A stretch of DNA of 64,000 nucleotides from Salinarchaeum sp. IM2453 (lineage in GTDB: Archaea > Halobacteriota > Halobacteria > Halobacteriales > Salinarchaeaceae), in assembly GCF_019693215.1 (NCBI RefSeq), contig NZ_CP081183.1:1181226-1245225 (forward strand), in the 5' to 3' direction. Within the stretch, counting starts at the first letter, position 1, and each line of letters begins with the position of its first letter. The notes beneath the pieces are model-generated. The model made no database searches. It was not told the DNA's origin and worked only from the letters and a program-made list of their open reading frames with translations. The position numbers and the translations under genes were made by a program. Of this stretch, positions 27,135 through 39,840 are shown one piece after another.

Positions 27135-27767
27135 TTACGGTTCCATTAATGACATGAAGTTCCTGATGAGCTCTTCACCGCCGGTCTCTGCAAACTGATG
27201 TTGCGTCTTTGTCCATCCCATTGTGCGTTTCATGTCAGGTAGATGTTGTTCTCGAAGTTCTGGATGGCCTTGGATTGTCCAGATTGGTGCTGTCTGATGA
27301 CGTGTTGCAAAAATTGGGCAGTAGTCCGCTGTAGCAATTATATCAACCTCAGGGCTTTCTTTGATTACATAGTCACCGTGTAATGCGACGATTTTTGGGG
27401 GGACTCCGTCAAATAGTGGATCTTCTTTATATTCATACTCAACAATTTGGTGCATTGCTTCTCCTTTTTCTACTGTCCCCCCAAGTGCTTGATTGATCAG
27501 TTGATGCCCAAAACACACACCAAGTGTTGGAATACCTTTGTCTCTGAGATTTCGAATGAATCCCTCTGCTGATTCAATCCAGCCATGTTCGTCTTTTTGA
27601 TATACCCCAACTGAGCTTCCTGTAACCACAATACCCTGCAACTCGTCTATTGCAGGCAATCCGTCTTCTATGATATTATATCGCTTGCCGGATGGGAAAG
27701 ATTCAGCGAGCGCTGTTGAGTGAAACATTGAGTCTGGCTGAACCTCCATATCAACAATTCCAATCAT
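27135..27767 (-). CDS. Class I glutamine amidotransferase-like protein
   Basis: A 210-residue stand-alone GATase1 domain. The nucleophile elbow is TLGVCFGHQLINQALGG (Cys near residue 85), with the catalytic His-Glu in IQGHPELRE. Oxyanion-loop region GIVVTGSSVGVYQ. It resembles the GMP-synthase-like amidotransferases found alone in many archaea, whose substrate is not settled; it is not GuaA itself, as no synthetase domain or partner gene is adjacent. Start ATG 27767, giving MIGIVDMEVQPDS. Confidence 0.85.
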   Translation of the reverse strand: MIGIVDMEVQPDSMFHSTALAESFPSGKRYNIIEDGLPAIDELQGIVVTGSSVGVYQKDEHGWIESAEGFIRNLRDKGIPTLGVCFGHQLINQALGGTVEKGEAMHQIVEYEYKEDPLFDGVPPKIVALHGDYVIKESPEVDIIATADYCPIFATRHQTAPIWTIQGHPELREQHLPDMKRTMGWTKTQHQFAETGGEELIRNFMSLMEP

Positions 27768-27928
27768 TGTTCACCTGTGCGCGCGTGCGCGTCATTATGT
27801 ACGACGTGCACGTAACGCGATACTCTCCCTTTACGATTAGATGCACAAAAGCATGTCTTCACTGGCAGTTGTTCATATGATTCAGTCCGATCCAGTGGAC
27901 CTTTCTCATTGAACATAGTTACTGGGTG

Positions 27929-28366
27929 TTACCGTCGATGTTCCGGCGGTTGCACTGGCGTGCTTGTTAGCTGTTCCTGCTGTTGTGTTTCGTCTTTTCG
28001 GTACTGCTGAAGCACTTCTTCAAGAATAAGCGCGTGTCGATCCGCGGCGGAGTAGTGGTGGTCAATGAAATCCTCTGCGTCAGCGTAATTCCCTCGCATT
28101 GCATACTGTCGCACAATTACAAGTGACTCAAAAAAAGGTATTTTTTCATCATTCTCTTGCTGCGTAAGATCATGTTCATCAAGCACTTCTTCTTTAATCT
28201 CCTCAAAATCAATTGTTTCAGGTGTGTATCCATCAACAATGCGTTCAAGCATGTAATCAGCAGCAAATCGGTAGAATTCTGATTTGCTCTCGAAGTGTCC
28301 CTCATTGACAAGAGTCTCAATCTCGTCGACAACCGTCTCGGGGAATCGGATTGTACTCTTAACCAT
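27929..28366 (-). CDS. Ribbon-helix-helix (CopG-type) regulator
   Basis: A 145-residue protein. The N-terminal 45 residues form a ribbon-helix-helix DNA-binding fold: VKSTIRFPETVVDEIETLVNEG, then SKSEFYRFAADYML. The rest is an acidic helical region (EEIKEEVLDEHD; IPFFESLVIVRQYAMRGNYADAEDFIDHHY) likely for oligomerisation, ending in a Gln-rich tail. Similar two-part RHH proteins are common in haloarchaea. Target genes are unknown. A weak alternating purine-pyrimidine tract lies upstream of the neighbouring GATase gene. Confidence 0.85.
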   Translation of the reverse strand: MVKSTIRFPETVVDEIETLVNEGHFESKSEFYRFAADYMLERIVDGYTPETIDFEEIKEEVLDEHDLTQQENDEKIPFFESLVIVRQYAMRGNYADAEDFIDHHYSAADRHALILEEVLQQYRKDETQQQEQLTSTPVQPPEHRR

Positions 28367-28551
28367 TGTTATGTATGTATTAGGTAATCCATTATATCAA
28401 CGTTTGTACGACATGTATAAGATAATTTATTAAATACGAGTAACTAGTCATGAATCTCAACCGATATATTTCGATAAAATCGGGTTTCTGCCTTTGATTT
28501 GGGGGTTATCTTTATACTGATTGGTGTGTTCTTTTTACATGGAGGGAAATT

Positions 28552-28860
28552 ATGGTACGAGAAGACGGTAAGCGAAACTTCGCACTACGGGAAGAGAATG
28601 GTGAGGAAACTAGTGTCTTCGCAGGGAATACACCTCGGCAGGCAGCTCTGAAAGCGGCTCGTCGGCTTGAACCGGCACCGTCAGAAGATGATGCTGATCC
28701 CGAAGAGCTTCGTCTCCGTGAAAAAGGTACTGACAAAGTCCACATCTATGACGGCTGGGCATGGGAAGAAGAAGCGCCAGACGACAAGCCGGACTGGATG
28801 CCTGATGAGATCACGGAAGCAAACGTCTCGAAGAAGGGCATCGAGCATCTTGACGAGTAA
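28552..28860 (+). CDS. Non-histone chromosomal protein MC1
   Basis: A 102-residue small DNA-bending protein of the MC1 family. KRNFALREENGEETSVFAGNTPRQAALKAARR and LRLREKGTDKVHIYDGWAWEEE are the family core; haloarchaeal MC1 is acidic overall in contrast to the basic Methanosarcina protein. It helps compact or shape chromosomal DNA. The acidic C-terminal extension (PDWMPDEITEANVSKKG) is as in other haloarchaea. Single gene, own promoter in an AT-rich region. Confidence 0.95.
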   Translation: MVREDGKRNFALREENGEETSVFAGNTPRQAALKAARRLEPAPSEDDADPEELRLREKGTDKVHIYDGWAWEEEAPDDKPDWMPDEITEANVSKKGIEHLDE

Positions 28861-28977
28861 CGCCGGTGGGTATGCTGACTCGGAAGCAGGTCGACGCCCA
28901 CATTAACTTTTCGCCGTGTTTCATCCAGTGGATATTGTCACAATTATTAACCATGCTACCACTGGATATCAGCAGGA

Positions 28978-29403
28978 ATGTATCAGGATATTCTTCTTCC
29001 CACTGACGGCAGTGATAGTGTCTCTAGTGCCGTTAAACGTGGGATAGAACTTGCTCGTGATTACGATGCAACCGTCCATGCATTGACTGTGAAAGAATCT
29101 ACTGGTGCCGTCAAACGCGATCAAATTCGCCATGATCCCGATGAAGCAGCGGAGCAGGCACTTACTGCAGTCCAAAAAGAAGCTGAAGCTCATTCCGTGT
29201 CAACTGAATCATATGTTGAATCAGGCGTTCCGCATGCAGTGATTACAGATTATATTGACACGCACGATATTGATCTAATCGTGATGGGTACACATGGCCG
29301 GACAGGATTACAGCGCATGCTTGTTGGAAGTGTTGCCGAGCGAGTTATCCGAAAATCCGATGTTCCAGTACTGGTTATCAGCCCAGATGATGTTTCAGAA
29401 TAA
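28978..29403 (+). CDS. Universal stress protein (UspA family)
   Basis: A 141-residue single Usp domain. The beta1 strand [18 protein letters not shown] and the ATP-binding motif [33 protein letters not shown] (Gx2Gx9GS-type) are both intact, so nucleotide binding is expected. Start ATG 28978. Role in stress survival is family knowledge only. Confidence 0.93.
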   Translation: MYQDILLPTDGSDSVSSAVKRGIELARDYDATVHALTVKESTGAVKRDQIRHDPDEAAEQALTAVQKEAEAHSVSTESYVESGVPHAVITDYIDTHDIDLIVMGTHGRTGLQRMLVGSVAERVIRKSDVPVLVISPDDVSE

Positions 29404-29419
29404 CTTTCTTGTCCGTTGA

Positions 29420-29731
29420 TTAGTCATCCCGTTGCGCCGGTATATCTACGCTCATCGACCCACCATACAGTGAATAAAGCACAAATCCGATTCCTATCGC
29501 CGTGATACTCGTCTGGATAGCACTTGCTTGGTGTAAGGAAAATATCCCCAGTTCATAGAGCATACCTTCCACAAGAGCTGCAACACTTACAAGCGAAAAT
29601 CCAACAGCAACGTATAGCATTGCTGTCCCCCCCATCCGGCGGTAACTCCGATATGCATGCACGGCAATAACCCCACTCAGCAGCATCACAACAGTCTTCG
29701 CTATTGTCAGCTCAGGGTGCACACTCGGCAT
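29420..29731 (-). CDS. Three-span membrane protein, paralogue of 30420-30698
   Basis: A 103-residue protein with three hydrophobic spans: TIAKTVVMLLSGVIAVHAYR, AMLYVAVGFSLVSVAALVEG, and TSITAIGIGFVLYSLYG. The pattern with YRSYRRMG between span 1 and 2 and the ending LYSLYGG matches the neighbouring plus-strand gene at 30420, and both resemble what I recall as the haloarchaeal DUF7521 family, often found with a winged-helix regulator. Function unknown. Confidence 0.8.
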   Translation of the reverse strand: MPSVHPELTIAKTVVMLLSGVIAVHAYRSYRRMGGTAMLYVAVGFSLVSVAALVEGMLYELGIFSLHQASAIQTSITAIGIGFVLYSLYGGSMSVDIPAQRDD

Positions 29732-29819
29732 TCATAGTTGGAATTATTTGTACCCGTTGGTCCAATGATATATTGCCCTCTCCATAGTCCATACAATTGC
29801 TTGACAAAGAGATTACCGG

Positions 29820-30167
29820 TCAATCGTTTCGCATCTGTCCCCACATCTGTCCAAACCGATCAGCAACATCGTCCTGTGTCTCGACTGTTACTGTCACCGA
29901 TCCATCCTCCACATTGATTGACAGTCCCTCGAGTGTCGCTTTGTAGAGTTTCCGATGATGTCCGTTCCGATCAATCTCAAGACGTTCTTTAATCAGCCCA
30001 TGCGACTTGAGCCGTTCAATACGACGATACACGGTCGTCTCAGAGGCGTCACACGTTTCTGTTAGATCTTTTGCAGACTTTGCCTCTTGTTCCGTCTCAG
30101 TCAGTATATTGAGTGCGTACTCATCAGCAATCACATCCAACACTTCAGTAGTTGTGGGCTGTGCCAT
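29820..30167 (-). CDS. Winged helix-turn-helix regulator (ArsR-like)
   Basis: A 115-residue DNA-binding protein: VLDVIADEYALNILTETEQ, AKSAKDLTETCDASETTVYRRIERLKSHGLI (recognition helix) and a wing LEIDRNGHHRKLYKATLEGLSINV. It sits between two paralogous three-span membrane proteins, the one at 29420 co-oriented downstream and the one at 30420 divergent, so it may regulate both. The C-terminal stretch TVTVETQDDVADRF is family-like. Confidence 0.88.
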   Translation of the reverse strand: MAQPTTTEVLDVIADEYALNILTETEQEAKSAKDLTETCDASETTVYRRIERLKSHGLIKERLEIDRNGHHRKLYKATLEGLSINVEDGSVTVTVETQDDVADRFGQMWGQMRND

Positions 30168-30419
30168 GTATGTCTGTCAATATCAACCATTGCATATAAA
30201 TGGTTGGCATATTTTCACCCCAAATGTTCGTATTAACAATAATGTTCATAAATGTGTAGTCAAACGTCTATTCTCTGTCGACTACGGACCACCAGACCAC
30301 CAATTAAGGTCACCTCCCGTTTCTGGGTTTTCCGGCGTACTGTGATCTCTGTGTTTTATTTTTATATTCTGGAGATATATGAGTAGAATTAACACGTTCG
30401 GTATCGGTACTTTATTTGT

Positions 30420-30698
30420 ATGGACACACTCTGGATAGCATATATCCTCTCTGCTGGATTTCTCGCAGCAGCCGGTCTTGCAATGGTCGGTGCCGCAGTT
30501 CGAGCATACTTTGAGACTGAGCGAGAGGAAATGATCTACCTCTCTATTGGATTTTCGGTTGTAGTCGCGTCGGTTCTTGCAACAACAATTGTTGGGATCA
30601 CACGCGAGTTCCAGAGCCCCCGGTTTTTATTCACTGTCCAGTATGCAGTGATGACGGTTGGGTTCCTGTTTATCCTCTACAGCATCTGGGGAGAGTAA
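30420..30698 (+). CDS. Three-span membrane protein, paralogue of 29420-29731
   Basis: A 92-residue protein: spans LWIAYILSAGFLAAAGLAMV, MIYLSIGFSVVVASVLATTI and YAVMTVGFLFILYSIWG. The layout, the RAYFETEREEM linker after span 1 and the LYSIWG ending parallel the minus-strand gene at 29420. Together with the regulator between them, they form a small membrane-protein/regulator module of unknown role. Confidence 0.8.
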   Translation: MDTLWIAYILSAGFLAAAGLAMVGAAVRAYFETEREEMIYLSIGFSVVVASVLATTIVGITREFQSPRFLFTVQYAVMTVGFLFILYSIWGE

Positions 30699-30819
30699 GT
30701 TACCTTGACTACCGTTCTCTGCTCTGACGCTTCAATAACTCTCTTATTTACCGCCATTCTTTTAGAATCTGATGACATAACTGTTGTATGCTACGCTGGG
30801 GATGTTCCCCTGATACACG

Positions 30820-31275
30820 ATGAGTCTTGATCCAATTCACGACCGTGACCTTCTTGATCCTCGCTCTCGGCATAATATTCACGTTACTTCTCGCAGTGAC
30901 CTTCGAGATATACACGAATGGTCCCAAGATACGCTTTACCAGGCTGTTAGCGCAGCCGATACAGAAGACAATATTGTCGTGCTAGACTACGGCCGAACAA
31001 ATATCTATCTCGTTGATGAAGAGGAGCTCGAATACCAGCCCCCCGAGATACTTGGCGTTCGAACGCCGCCTGCACTACGAATCTCCAGTTCTCGACAGTT
31101 TGACCCAGAAGGGCCAAAGATCGTCCCTAATCAGTCGGTTGTTGTTTCTCCCGAGTTCGATATCCTTGTTCCAGCATTTGACTGGGATGGCCTCGACGAA
31201 GAAGATATATTGCCTCCTACTGACCGTACACCGTCTAGCACATCAACCGGGGCCGGAACAGGAACGCTTGGATGA
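30820..31275 (+). CDS. Hypothetical acidic protein
   Basis: A 151-residue frame with haloarchaeal-type acidity, starting MSLDPIHDRDLLDPRSRHN and ending in a Ser/Thr/Gly-rich tail (STSTGAGTGTLG). The middle has alternating strand-like segments (NIVVLDYGRTNIYLVDEEEL; QSVVVSPEFDILVPAFDWDG). No signal peptide or membrane span. I do not recognise the family. Codon pattern and length favour a real gene. Confidence 0.6.
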   Translation: MSLDPIHDRDLLDPRSRHNIHVTSRSDLRDIHEWSQDTLYQAVSAADTEDNIVVLDYGRTNIYLVDEEELEYQPPEILGVRTPPALRISSSRQFDPEGPKIVPNQSVVVSPEFDILVPAFDWDGLDEEDILPPTDRTPSSTSTGAGTGTLG

Positions 31276-32090
31276 TCTCCATACCGATAAGGTAACTTAT
31301 TGGCATTTGTAGCTCTCTAACAACTTTACTGTCGTTCTCTTTGTCGCTTCTAGTTTTCCGGTGCCACCCTTGTCTTGGCTAAACATAAATCCGCTAACTT
31401 CCTCACATCTGACATTCACAATCAAAAACTCAGCACATCGAAGCTTATCCGAGCAAGATTAGCTAACAAACGTTATGATGATTCTAATGTCGATCGTTCA
31501 TATGACCGTCCTGATGTGGCTCGGGTGCCTTGTCTAACCGGATCATGTCAGGAATCGGGCCACGCCATGTCTGAGACCCCTCTTTGGGCCGTAGGCTGTA
31601 AACCCCGACAAACACGGTACCGCTGAATCCCATGCCGGGACCCCACTAGATGTTTGACCATGTTGATGAGACTGTAACCCTGGACCTCCCACCCAAGCAA
31701 TGAGCTACCGTGAGAGGAAGTCAACAAGCCTGCCGTCACCAGTGCTCTTTCACATGTGTACCTGCAGCTCCACAGCAATAGCAGGCAGAGTATCTCAGAT
31801 TTCCCCCGAGGTACTTCATCACACCAACATCGTAGCAAAAATCAAGTATAGACGTGTACATACGCGTGCGCGGATTCCCACTCGGTCCGACATCGTGTAC
31901 ACGCGAAGGATGACAGGCCGGTCTCCCTCCGCGTCTTATCTTGTTCTTTTGATGGTGTTGTTCTGTGGAGGCATTCTCTGTGTTCGAGTATGCAAAGTTA
32001 GCTACATTCTTCAGGAATATCAATGATTTATTAATGAATCATGTCGACAGTCAACATGAAAAATCGCCACATGGTACAGAGTTTCGTAGA
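31276..32090. other. Non-coding region before the rRNA operon
   Basis: No convincing ORF. At 31680-31730 the plus strand reads GACCTCCCACCCAAG and then CTACCGTGAGAGGAAGTCAAC, which looks like a decayed IS200/IS605 3' end (compare the minus-strand hairpin at 50169-50212). The rest shows no structure I can name. Confidence 0.45.
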
Positions 32091-32108
32091 GATTCCAGTT
32101 CGACGGCC

Positions 32109-32115
32109 TTATATA
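32109..32115 (+). promoter_or_regulatory. rRNA promoter, upstream copy (TATA TTATATA)
   Basis: TTATATA in CGACGGCCTTATATACC, about 380 bases before 16S; the first of at least three promoter-like boxes. Confidence 0.5.
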
Positions 32116-32210
32116 CCAACCGTCCATTGTGATATAATGTGAGCGAGGTGGTGCACGTCACCGCCAAGGTGAGTCCCGGTCTGCTTTGACCGGACGACCT
32201 TGGTTCGTTG

Positions 32211-32227
32211 CCCTTAAGTGTATAAGG
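32211..32227 (+). promoter_or_regulatory. rRNA promoter-like palindrome (second)
   Basis: CCCTTAAGTGTATAAGGG-like box. TTAAGTG resembles known haloarchaeal rRNA promoters; a similar sequence recurs in the 16S-23S spacer. Confidence 0.5.
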
Positions 32228-32290
32228 GCATTCCAAACATAATGTGCACCCGGAAGCCCTCACGGGCTTCCGACCCCGGGCCGCACAGCT

Positions 32291-32315
32291 TTCGAAGGGT
32301 TTATGACCCATCGAA
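32291..32315 (+). promoter_or_regulatory. Proximal rRNA promoter
   Basis: TTCGAAGGG-TTTATG-ACCC-ATCGAA matches the haloarchaeal rRNA promoter pattern TTCGA...TTTAT and lies about 175 bases before 16S. Confidence 0.6.
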
Positions 32316-32389
32316 GGCAATATTCAGGTCCGGAAGAGAGAATGAGGATTCCACCCCTGCGGTCCGCCGTATAGATGGAATCTGATGTC

Positions 32390-32420
32390 AGCCTTGATAG
32401 TTCGGTGAAATCCGGTCGGA
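32390..32420 (+). other. 16S processing stem, 5' arm (3' arm 34018-34048)
   Basis: AGCCTTGATAGTTC (32390-32403) pairs with GAACTATCAAGGCT (34035-34048), and CCGGTCGGA (32412-32420) with TCCGACCGG (34018-34026). This brings both ends of 16S together for cleavage by the splicing endonuclease at a bulge-helix-bulge. Confidence 0.85.
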
Positions 32421-32487
32421 TGACTGGTGATCACCGAGCTCGGACCTTTTGGTGATTTCCGCCAACCGCCCCCTTCTTGGGGGCAAC

Positions 32488-33958
<1,471 letters not shown>

Positions 33959-34063
33959 ATTGACCGGGACCAGACGGAATGTCTGGCCCACTTTTCATGA
34001 GCTCGACGATCTCGTTTTCCGACCGGACACTTAGGAACTATCAAGGCTGATATCCGCAGGGGA

Positions 34064-34135
34064 GGGCCCATAGCTCAGTGGGAGAGCGCCGCCTTTGCAA
34101 GGCGGAGGCCCTGGGTTCAAATCCCAGTGGGTCCA
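34064..34135 (+). tRNA. tRNA-Ala (anticodon TGC) in the 16S-23S spacer
   Basis: Acceptor GGGCCCA/TGGGTCC, anticodon stem CCGCC/GGCGG with loop TTTGCAA, T arm CTGGG-TTCAAAT-CCCAG. The spacer position is standard for euryarchaeal rRNA operons. Confidence 0.97.
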
Positions 34136-34140
34136 TGTCT

Positions 34141-34192
34141 GAATCGGATCTGATTCGTTCCCCTTAAGTGGGGGAAACGACAAATCCGATTC
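34141..34192 (+). promoter_or_regulatory. Spacer palindrome with TTAAGT box
   Basis: GAATCGGAT (34141-34149) pairs with ATCCGATTC (34184-34192); inside is TTCCCCTTAAGTGGGGGAA. It resembles the CCCTTAAGTG promoter box at 32211, so it may be a spacer promoter, a processing structure, or both. Confidence 0.5.
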
Positions 34193-34282
34193 ACGCAAGA
34201 CCGATGCACCATCCCGTGAAAGCGCGGGTGGGAAGGGTCGAACACGCTCCGCAACCAACGGACGTGTGATGAGACTGCATGT

Positions 34283-34316
34283 GAGTGCGATCCAGGCGTC
34301 CACTGGGCCCGTTCAA
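34283..34316 (+). other. 23S processing stem, 5' arm (3' arm 37296-37329)
   Basis: GAGTGCGATCCAG (34283-34295) pairs with CTGGATCGCACTC (37317-37329), and GGGCCCGTTCAA (34305-34316) with TTGAACGGGCCC (37296-37307). Confidence 0.85.
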
Positions 34317-34346
34317 CCGGGTCTACGTGGCACATATGACCGACTG

Positions 34347-37254
<2,908 letters not shown>

Positions 37255-37351
37255 ACCTTATTCATTTCCGCATGGTCATACGTGTCCGTTCCCGATTGAA
37301 CGGGCCCAGGCGCTAACTGGATCGCACTCATATGTGTTCATTACCGATTGT

Positions 37352-37383
37352 GGTTGTATCGCGGTTCGACTCCGCGAGTCGGC
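37352..37383 (+). other. tRNA-like element in the 5S leader
   Basis: TCGCGG-TTCGACT-CCGCGA forms a T-arm-like hairpin directly before 5S. In Haloferax a tRNA-like 5S leader is cut by tRNase Z to mature the 5S 5' end; the same arrangement is suggested here. Confidence 0.65.
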
Positions 37384-37384
37384 A

Positions 37385-37506
37385 TTAAGGCGGCCACAGC
37401 GGTGGGGAAACACCCGTACCCATCCCGAACACGGAAGTTAAGCCCGCCAGCGTTCCGGCAAGTACTCGAGTGCGCGAGCCTCTGGGAACACCGGTTCGCC
37501 GCCTAC
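37385..37506 (+). rRNA. rrf: 5S ribosomal RNA
   Basis: TTAAGGCGGCCACAGCGGTG at the 5' end and CACCGGTTCGCCGCCTA at the 3' end pair as helix I; ACCCATCCCGAACACGGAAG is the conserved internal core. About 122 nt. Confidence 0.96.
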
Positions 37507-37525
37507 TATTCATTATTACATCTCA

Positions 37526-37555
37526 CCCCCGTACGGTTTCCGTGCGGGGGTTTTT
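37526..37555 (+). terminator. rRNA operon terminator
   Basis: CCCCCGTACGG (37526-37536) pairs with CCGTGCGGGGG (37540-37550) around TTT, followed by TTTTT. An intrinsic-looking terminator between 5S and tRNA-Cys. Confidence 0.75.
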
Positions 37556-37606
37556 CTCATTATGGACCGCTACGTTTAAGCCGTACATGCATGTATATAG
37601 TAATGT

Positions 37607-37682
37607 GCCAAGGTGGCAGAGTCTGGCCTAACGCGTCCGCCTGCAGAGCGGATCATCGCCGGTTCAAATCCGGCCCTTGGCT
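37607..37682 (+). tRNA. tRNA-Cys (anticodon GCA)
   Basis: Acceptor GCCAAGG/CCTTGGC, discriminator T, anticodon stem CCGCC/AGCGG with loop containing GCA, T arm GCCGG-TTCAAAT-CCGGC. A TATA-like CATGTATATAG lies about 20 bases upstream, so it can be transcribed apart from the rRNA operon. Confidence 0.95.
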
Positions 37683-37794
37683 CTCGACTAACTACGTCTT
37701 ATTTTTATATACTAGAGGGCTTTGGATGTCTTAGGCACGGCCCTTGACGATATCACTCGTATAGACGATGAGAGTATTGTCCAAATAACTTTTG

Positions 37795-38727
37795 TCACCA
37801 GCAATGGCAATTCATCAAATAACGCCTTCTCGCTTCGCAACGGGTGGATGTGGCATCTTGTTGCCTTTTCTGAAGGTTTTCGCCCCCCCAAATCAGCGTG
37901 ATCAGGACGATAACCACGAACCATAGTGTGATGTGGAACACCTCTGCGCGACCGGTCAGGGTGAACGTCTGAGCGGTGAAGTTGATCACTGCATGTAGTA
38001 CGATGGCCCCGATAATACTCCGGCGGGTGTTGTTATACACCCAGGTAAATACCACGGACAACCACACGATCCCAATATGGAACATCCAGAACTCTAGCGT
38101 GAGGAATCCAATATTTTCGTGGTGATGCCACCCTTCGACAAAGAACATTGGGAAGTGCCAGAGAGACCAGACGACGCCTAGTATCAGGCTTGCGATCAGC
38201 GCAGAATGTCTGAACTGGAGCCGATCTAATGCATACCCTCGCCACCCAGTCTCTTCGAGCAGCGGCACAAGCGTTGCCATGAACAGTGTCGGTAGAATCG
38301 CTAGCAAGAGGTTGTCGGCACCGGTCACCCAATCCGCGAGCGAGGCGCTCGTGCCGCCCAGTGCGATCTCTATGATCGCTGCGCTGGGGATCACAATCAA
38401 CGGTAACAACAATATGACCAAGAACCAGTGTGCAGGGATACGGCGAACATTTGTAATTCGATCCCAGAAATCTTTCTGGCCAGGATCATCGTAGACGAAA
38501 TATACGAATGCGATCCCGGCGATCCCAGGACCAGTAAGTCCTAAGAACAGCAATAGGATTCCGACAGGAGTGTCTGCACTGAGACCCAGAAGAATGGTTA
38601 GTACCCAGAACCCCAACGTGATAGCGAAGGCCACGCCGAAGAATATCCAGGGGTTCCCAACAGAGACAGACGTATTGCCAATGGTTTTTGATTCATCCCC
38701 TTCCATATTCTCTTCACATACATTCAA
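37795..38727 (-). CDS. CPBP-family intramembrane metalloprotease (CAAX protease-like)
   Basis: A 310-residue membrane protein with about eight spans. The Abi/CPBP signature is present as motif 1 PLLEETGWRGYALDRLQ (paired Glu plus Arg), motif 2 VWSLWHFPMFFVEGW (His), and motif 3 IGAIVLHAVINFTA (His-Asn), so the catalytic set looks complete. Relatives process prenylated proteins in eukaryotes; in prokaryotes many are linked to bacteriocin immunity or unknown tasks. The C-terminus (RCEARRRYLMNCHCW) looks extended by read-through. ATG 38727 or an internal ATG at 38706. Confidence 0.88.
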   Translation of the reverse strand: MNVCEENMEGDESKTIGNTSVSVGNPWIFFGVAFAITLGFWVLTILLGLSADTPVGILLLFLGLTGPGIAGIAFVYFVYDDPGQKDFWDRITNVRRIPAHWFLVILLLPLIVIPSAAIIEIALGGTSASLADWVTGADNLLLAILPTLFMATLVPLLEETGWRGYALDRLQFRHSALIASLILGVVWSLWHFPMFFVEGWHHHENIGFLTLEFWMFHIGIVWLSVVFTWVYNNTRRSIIGAIVLHAVINFTAQTFTLTGRAEVFHITLWFVVIVLITLIWGGENLQKRQQDATSTRCEARRRYLMNCHCW

Positions 38728-39159
38728 CCATGTTAGCGGTATAATTGAGACGGTGAGAAGGACCGTTCTCTAACCCCGAGGATCACTCTCTAACTCTATA
38801 GCTTGGAACGATCTCCCGGTCTAGAAATGATATTATATCATTTGACACCATGTGAGACAGATAATGGGTACTGACTACATCTATGGTGGAGTGAACAGCT
38901 ACATCATCATAGACTACTGGCAACCCCCAGAGGAATACCGAAATGTCGCACTCGAACCAATATCATCCAAACAGACGGTTGCTACTCGGAGCCGCTTAGA
39001 GCATCGTTTTTTCCGGCACGGTTTCCCACTTATTGTCGCACGCGAAGTGGTTAGCATGGATCCTCTGTGGATCTAGTGGATACAACTTACGACAACTGGA
39101 CTGTTATTCTTCGCAACAATCATTGATATCTGGTTCTGCAGGCTCCAGATTTTTGCCGG

Positions 39160-39840
39160 GGTTCTCTTGATCGCTCAGCCGTCAGTCGGGCGCTGGACGT
39201 TTCAGCCTCGTCCGGGTTCTGAACGTCGGCTGCAAATTGAACACTGTCGTTTGGATTCGATGTCTTTGATCAAGTCCGAGTCGTGGGCAAACCGCGAACC
39301 GAAGAGGTAGGTGTCCGCAGTCTTATCACCTCTTCCTCGAGTTCCGTGACCATTACCTGAAAGAGATTATACTTTGTTTCGTCCTTGTCGTCTTGGTCTT
39401 CGTCGTCGGTTTTCTCGCACTGGCGAAACACGAGCGGGTAGGATGTTTTGTCATCGGTGTAGAACGAGTAAACGAGGTCCTGCCTCAGCCGGGTTCGCCT
39501 TTGGTGTGATCGTAGGACTCTCCAGCACCGGGAAATCCCTTCCCAGGTCGCTGGAACACTGAACCGTCAATAATTGATGAAGCCATCCTGAGGTACCATT
39601 TCCCCTGTTTTTGCAGTTCCTCTACCTGATCGTGGTTGAGCTGGTCTTTCTCAGTCGTACTCAGTGAGAAACCTTTTGAGTGCCCGCTCACCTTAGGCGG
39701 GAAGGACTTCTTGTGTAATTCCTGGTCACAATCTTGCTGCTGGCCGCAGAAAGCCCTGCCACGTACGCTTTGACGTGATGAGTCTGGTAATACGACAGCG
39801 AGTTGAACTCATCCAGCATGTCAGTACACGAAGAAAGTCT
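39160..39840 (-). pseudogene. Decayed IS4-like DDE transposase
   Basis: Minus-strand pieces in changing frames read LDEFNSLSYYQTHHVKAYVAGLSAASSKIV, then SLSTTEKDQLNHDQVEELQK, IIDGSVFQRPGKGFPGAGE, DHTKGEP, then QDLVYSFYTDDKTSYPLVFR, and CEKTDDEDQDDKDETKYNLF. I recall this order from haloarchaeal IS4-family (ISH51-like) transposases. Several frameshifts and stops mean it is dead. Ends not located. Confidence 0.7.

Noticed and set aside
27774-27800. Alternating purine-pyrimidine tract (GTGCGCGCGTGCGCG-like)
   Set aside because: Could form Z-DNA, but it is short and I see no linked feature.
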